Origin: an uncultured Porphyromonadaceae bacterium
Lineage (GTDB): Bacteria > Bacteroidota > Bacteroidia > Bacteroidales > Muribaculaceae
DNA length: 9,270 nucleotides
Assembly (NCBI GenBank): GCA_900549445.1
Contig: UROS01000090.1
Span: forward strand, 1 to 9,270
Direction of reading: 5' to 3'
Part shown: piece after piece, positions 6,611 to 9,270 of the stretch
Layout of the letters: the number at the start of each line of letters is the position of its first letter
Position numbering within the stretch: position 1 is the stretch's first letter
Made by a program: the position numbers and the translations under genes
The notes under the pieces: generated by a model
Database searches by the model: none
What the model was told of the DNA's origin: nothing
What the model saw: the letters and a program-made list of their open reading frames with translations, nothing else

Positions 6611-7957
6611 CTATTTTTCTGAATAATCCGCGGGTTTGTCTTCGGCGTAGGTTTCGTGGACGAATGCCACGCAGATTGCGCCGATAATCAGGAGCACGCC
6701 GGCAAGACCGATCATGTTGATCTGATAAACGCCTCCAAGGAGCGAGAATATCACGCCTCCGAGGGCTGCGGCTACAATCTGAGGAATGGTGATGGTGCCG
6801 TTGAAGAGTCCGAGGTAAGCGCCCATGTGTTTGCCAGAAATAGAGTTCGTGAGGATGGTGAAAGGCATTGCAAGCATGGCCGCCCAGGCGGTTCCCACGA
6901 GGAAGAACGACAGGAAGAGCAGATACTTGCTGGTGATGAACATGGTGGATATGAAGCCAATGCCGCCGATTACGAGACTCAGACTGTAGGCAAACTTGCG
7001 GTTGGGGATGAAGGGGAGCACAGCTGCCCATATAACCGAGCCTATGGCCTGGACGGCGAAAAGCAGTCCGGTCCAGTTGCCTGCCATCTGATAGGACTCA
7101 ACCTGAGTTCCGTCGGCGTTGTGCCAGCCGAATGCCTGCTCGGCGACGCCGCCGGTGGTATAAGTCCACATGTACATGAATGCGCCCCAGCAGAAGAACT
7201 GTACAAGTCCGACTGTCCAGAACACTTTCGGAGCCTTGACCAGGAGTGTGAATATGTTCTCTTTCTTGTTGTCGCATTCCTCGGTGATGCCGTGGTATTC
7301 GGCATAGACCTTCGGGGGCATTTCCTTTACTTTCCAGAAGGTGTAGATTACGCAGAGGATCAGTATGGCAGCCCCGAGATAGAAAGAAAACGAAACGGAA
7401 TCCGGCACCTTGTTGCCCTCGGCGATGTTGCTTATACCGATCCAGGTGAGCAGGAAGGGGAATACGTAGCCGACCACGGAGCCGGCGTTGCAGAGGAAAC
7501 TCTGAATGGAGTAGGCGAGTCCTTTCTGTTTCTCATTCACCATATCCCCGACGAGCATCTTGAAGGGCTGCATGGAAATGTTGATGGAAAGGTCGAGAAA
7601 CATCAGGGAGAAAGCTCCGAAAATCAGTGCGCCGGAAACGGCGAAATGGAAACTGCCGGCGTTCGGGAGAAGAGCCATTACGATAACGGCCATTATGGCT
7701 CCTAAAATGAGATAGGGCAGACGTCGGCCGAAACGGCACCAGGTTCTGTCGCTGAGTGTGCCGATTATGGGCTGAATGATAAGTCCTGCTATGGGCGGCA
7801 GCAGCCAGAAGTAACTGAGATTGTGAGGATCGGCTCCGAGCGTGGAGAAAATGCGCGAGATATTGGCGCTTTGAAGAGCGTAGGCTATCTGTACGCCGAA
7901 AAAACCGAAACTCAGGTTCCATAAGCTTGAAAAGCTTAAATCCGGTTTAGTTTTCAT
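6611..7957 (-). CDS. MFS sugar permease, SLC45/sucrose-transporter-like
   Basis: This 448-residue inner-membrane transporter has about 12 hydrophobic segments. After a short cytoplasmic N-terminus it has FGFFGVQIAYALQSANISRI (residues 18 to 36). The loop after the second helix is GTLSDRTWCRFGRRLPY (66 to 82), a motif-A variant with the RxGRR-P pattern of plant sucrose transporters and SLC45 proteins. A second marker is LDLSINISMQPFKMLVGDM (121 to 139), like the D-x-N-x-Q-P stretch of that group. Such proteins usually carry disaccharides or alpha-glucosides with protons. The substrate here is unknown, and nothing in the window ties it to arabinose; it faces the opposite way and is separated by a strong terminator. 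The 95-base gap upstream, after the nfo stop, shows no convincing Bacteroidetes promoter, so co-transcription with nfo is possible but unproven. The GPH symporter family is an alternative label. Confidence 0.88.
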   Translation of the reverse strand: MKTKPDLSFSSLWNLSFGFFGVQIAYALQSANISRIFSTLGADPHNLSYFWLLPPIAGLIIQPIIGTLSDRTWCRFGRRLPYLILGAIMAVIVMALLPNAGSFHFAVSGALIFGAFSLMFLDLSINISMQPFKMLVGDMVNEKQKGLAYSIQSFLCNAGSVVGYVFPFLLTWIGISNIAEGNKVPDSVSFSFYLGAAILILCVIYTFWKVKEMPPKVYAEYHGITEECDNKKENIFTLLVKAPKVFWTVGLVQFFCWGAFMYMWTYTTGGVAEQAFGWHNADGTQVESYQMAGNWTGLLFAVQAIGSVIWAAVLPFIPNRKFAYSLSLVIGGIGFISTMFITSKYLLFLSFFLVGTAWAAMLAMPFTILTNSISGKHMGAYLGLFNGTITIPQIVAAALGGVIFSLLGGVYQINMIGLAGVLLIIGAICVAFVHETYAEDKPADYSEK

Positions 7958-8052
7958 GTTTGTTGGAAAAAACTTAAAGTAAGTATGATTTTTAATATGT
8001 GTAGCGGAGTGGAAAAGTGTAGGCGGCAGGACGGAGATTCAAGGGTGGGCCG

Positions 8053-8898
8053 CTATGCCTGAGGCAGGGAGTAGAGCCAGGCTATCTCTTCGGCCCACAG
8101 GCTTTCGTCGGGAGTCTCAAGTATGAGCGGTATGCCGTCCATGCGCGGGTCGGCGGCGAGAAATCTGAAGAAATCGCTTCCGAGCATGCCTTTGCCAATC
8201 GACTCGTGACGGTCGATTTTGCTTCCGAGACCTTTCTTGGTATCGTTGAGGTGCATGGCGGAGAGGTATCCGAATCCTATTGTCCTGTCGAATTCCTCCC
8301 AAGTGGCGTCGTATCCTTCGCGGGTTGAAAGATCATAGCCTGCGGCGAAGGCATGGCAGGAATCTATGCACACGCCCACTCTCGACTTGTCTTCGACCCT
8401 GTCGATTATCCGTGCAATCTGTTCGAACGTGAAGCCGAGGTTTGAACCCTGGCCGGCGGTGTTTTCAATCACGGCTTTCACGCCCTCGGTCTCGCCGAGA
8501 GTAATATTGATCGAATCGGCTATGAGATCGAGGCAGGCGTCGGTGTCGATGAGTTTGAGATGGCTGCCGGGGTGGAAATTGAGAAGTTTCAGCCCGAGTT
8601 GTTCGCAGCGTTTCATTTCATCCAGAAACGCCTTGCGCGATTTTTCGAGTTTTTCAGGGTCGGGAGAGCCGAGATTAATCAGATAACTGTCGTGCGGAAG
8701 AATCACGTCGGGTGTATACCCATAGACTTCGCAGTTGCGCTTGAAAGCTTCAATCTCTTTTTCTTTCAACGCCGGGGAAACCCATCTCGAAGGATTCCTC
8801 GTGAAAAGGGCGAATGACTTGGCGCCTATATTGCAGGCGTTTATCGGCGCCTGACTCACGCCGGAATCCGCTGAAACGTGTGCTCCGAAATATTTCAT
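8053..8898 (-). CDS. nfo: Endonuclease IV (AP endonuclease)
   Basis: This 281-residue enzyme cuts the DNA backbone 5' of abasic sites in base excision repair, and it trims damaged 3' ends. It is a TIM-barrel metalloenzyme with three zinc ions. All nine ligands are present at the same numbers as in E. coli Nfo (285 residues): H69, H109, E145, D179, H182, H216, D229, H231 and E261. Local motifs are LPHDSYLINL, NFHPGSH, VIENTAGQG, CIDSCHAFAAGYD, MHLNDTKKGLGSKIDRHESIGKG and PLILETP. The ATG start gives the standard N-terminus MKYFGAHVS. A strong promoter lies just upstream, giving a short leader of roughly 20 bases. The gene is complete and has no functional link to the arabinose cluster. Confidence 0.98.
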   Translation of the reverse strand: MKYFGAHVSADSGVSQAPINACNIGAKSFALFTRNPSRWVSPALKEKEIEAFKRNCEVYGYTPDVILPHDSYLINLGSPDPEKLEKSRKAFLDEMKRCEQLGLKLLNFHPGSHLKLIDTDACLDLIADSINITLGETEGVKAVIENTAGQGSNLGFTFEQIARIIDRVEDKSRVGVCIDSCHAFAAGYDLSTREGYDATWEEFDRTIGFGYLSAMHLNDTKKGLGSKIDRHESIGKGMLGSDFFRFLAADPRMDGIPLILETPDESLWAEEIAWLYSLPQA

Positions 8899-8924
8899 CC
8901 AATTATATTTTACGCATTATGCTA

Positions 8925-8956
8925 CAAATGTACTAATAAATTCGTAGGGTTGCAAA
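8925..8956 (-). promoter_or_regulatory. Bacteroidetes-type promoter of nfo
   Basis: On the minus strand the -33 box TTTG (8956 to 8953) is followed by a 20-nt spacer and the -7 box TACATTTG (8932 to 8925). This matches the Bacteroidetes housekeeping consensus TTTG-N19-21-TAnnTTTG at every defined base. Transcription would start some 5 to 10 bases past the -7 box, leaving a short leader before the nfo ATG at 8898. Confidence 0.82.
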
Positions 8957-8985
8957 ATAATATTGGATTTTTTGCAGAAGGAACC

Positions 8986-9007
8986 ACGGCTGTACGGCTG
9001 TACGGCT
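8986..9007. repeat. Short tandem repeat, unit ACGGCTGT
   Basis: ACGGCTGT occurs twice in full, followed by ACGGCT, which is 2.75 copies of an 8-bp unit without mismatch. It lies about 30 bases upstream of the nfo -33 box. It may vary in copy number by replication slippage. No function is evident. Confidence 0.85.
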
Positions 9008-9028
9008 CTTTCATTTAAAACATTTTGA

Positions 9029-9083
9029 TATAGAGCGGCTATGGGTGTCACCGGCTGAATTAAACCCATTTTCCGCTGATATA
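9029..9083. repeat. Imperfect inverted repeat, possible structured element
   Basis: Three nested pairs of complementary segments can be read: TATA (9029 to 9032) with TATA (9080 to 9083), AGCGG (9034 to 9038) with CCGCT (9073 to 9077), and ATGGGT (9041 to 9046) with ACCCAT (9064 to 9069). Small internal loops separate them and a 17-nt loop closes the structure. About 15 base pairs form in total. It could be a structured RNA, a remnant of a small non-autonomous element, or chance in A/T-rich sequence. Confidence 0.45.
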
Positions 9084-9202
9084 TTTATCGTTATACCAAT
9101 GTAACTTGCTTAGCCTCGGTGTGCGGACGTGTTTTTTCACGATGCGGTTTAATAGCGATGTTTTGATAATACAATAAATGGTTGACAATCAGAATATTGT
9201 AG

Positions 9203-9235
9203 GGGCGCTATATTTAGCGCCCGCTGAGTCCGGGC
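9203..9235. repeat. Palindromic hairpin with overlapping alternative stem
   Basis: GGGCGCTA (9203 to 9210) and TAGCGCCC (9215 to 9222) pair perfectly around the tetraloop TATT. GCCCG (9219 to 9223) can instead pair with CGGGC (9231 to 9235), followed by ATTTTCTT. The two stems share bases and cannot form together. The layout GTAGGGGCGC-loop-GCGCCC recalls short dispersed palindromes in many Bacteroidetes intergenic regions, though I cannot check copy number here. A weak terminator for a plus-strand transcript is another reading. Confidence 0.55.
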
Positions 9236-9270
9236 ATTTTCTTGGATCAGCTGCAAAACCCGGTTGAATT

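Larger units (their letters stand above)
8957..9270. other. Non-coding tail of the contig
   Basis: No open frame of useful length on either strand resembles a gene, and the contig ends without entering a recognisable coding sequence. The stretch is more A/T-rich than the genes. It holds an 8-bp tandem repeat (8986 to 9007), an imperfect inverted repeat (9029 to 9083) and a compact GC hairpin with an overlapping alternative stem (9203 to 9235). I could not build a tRNA cloverleaf or recognise a known small RNA in it. Confidence 0.6.

Noticed and set aside
6656..7705. A 349-codon open frame on the plus strand opposite the MFS permease
   Set aside because: It is an antisense shadow of the permease codons. 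Its translation is rich in charged residues and short repeats of E, G and H, has no recognisable domain, and lacks any promoter or plausible start context.
7969..7976. A -7-like box TAAGTTTT on the minus strand before the MFS permease
   Set aside because: It misses the final G, has no TTTG at the required distance, and would start transcription almost at the ATG. I do not call it a promoter.
9028..9110. A possible tRNA gene in the gene-free tail
   Set aside because: The stems do not fit a cloverleaf. No acceptor stem with matching T-loop and anticodon arms could be assembled.

Overview
The window looks like a chromosomal contig from a member of the Bacteroidales, probably a gut organism. The support is threefold. 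The gene order (mutarotase end, sodium/sugar symporter, Nudix-type AraR, araD, araA, araB) is the Bacteroides-type L-arabinose module. The gene starts lack Shine-Dalgarno sequences and sit behind A/T-rich leaders. The endonuclease IV gene has a textbook Bacteroidetes promoter (TTTG, 20 nt, TACATTTG). The GC-rich codon third positions would fit a Muribaculaceae-like genome, but I cannot fix the family from this sequence.

The first 32 bases are not genomic. They are the Illumina Nextera transposase adapter, so the contig really begins at base 33, inside a truncated gene that looks like aldose 1-epimerase (galM).

Bases 33 to 6506 on the plus strand form the L-arabinose catabolic cluster: mutarotase C-terminus, SSS-family sodium/sugar symporter, a GC-rich hairpin followed by T residues, the regulator araR, L-ribulose-5-phosphate 4-epimerase araD, L-arabinose isomerase araA and an FGGY kinase that acts as ribulokinase. 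The symporter would import L-arabinose and AraA would convert it to L-ribulose. The kinase would make L-ribulose 5-phosphate, and AraD would convert that to D-xylulose 5-phosphate for the pentose phosphate pathway. AraR carries a Nudix fold with lost catalytic glutamates plus a C-terminal DNA-binding domain, as expected of a sugar-sensing repressor. The main operon promoter must lie upstream of the window.

Bases 6507 to 6610 hold a 48-bp perfect palindrome that should terminate transcription from both sides, followed directly by a second palindrome. Beyond it, on the minus strand, lie an SLC45/sucrose-transporter-like MFS permease and endonuclease IV (nfo), in which all nine metal ligands are present at the E. 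coli numbering.

Bases 8957 to 9270 hold no recognisable gene. They contain a short tandem repeat and two inverted-repeat structures. I see nothing in the window that amounts to a new biological system; the most unusual points are the adapter remnant, the terminator inside the arabinose cluster, the paired palindromes and the structured non-coding tail.
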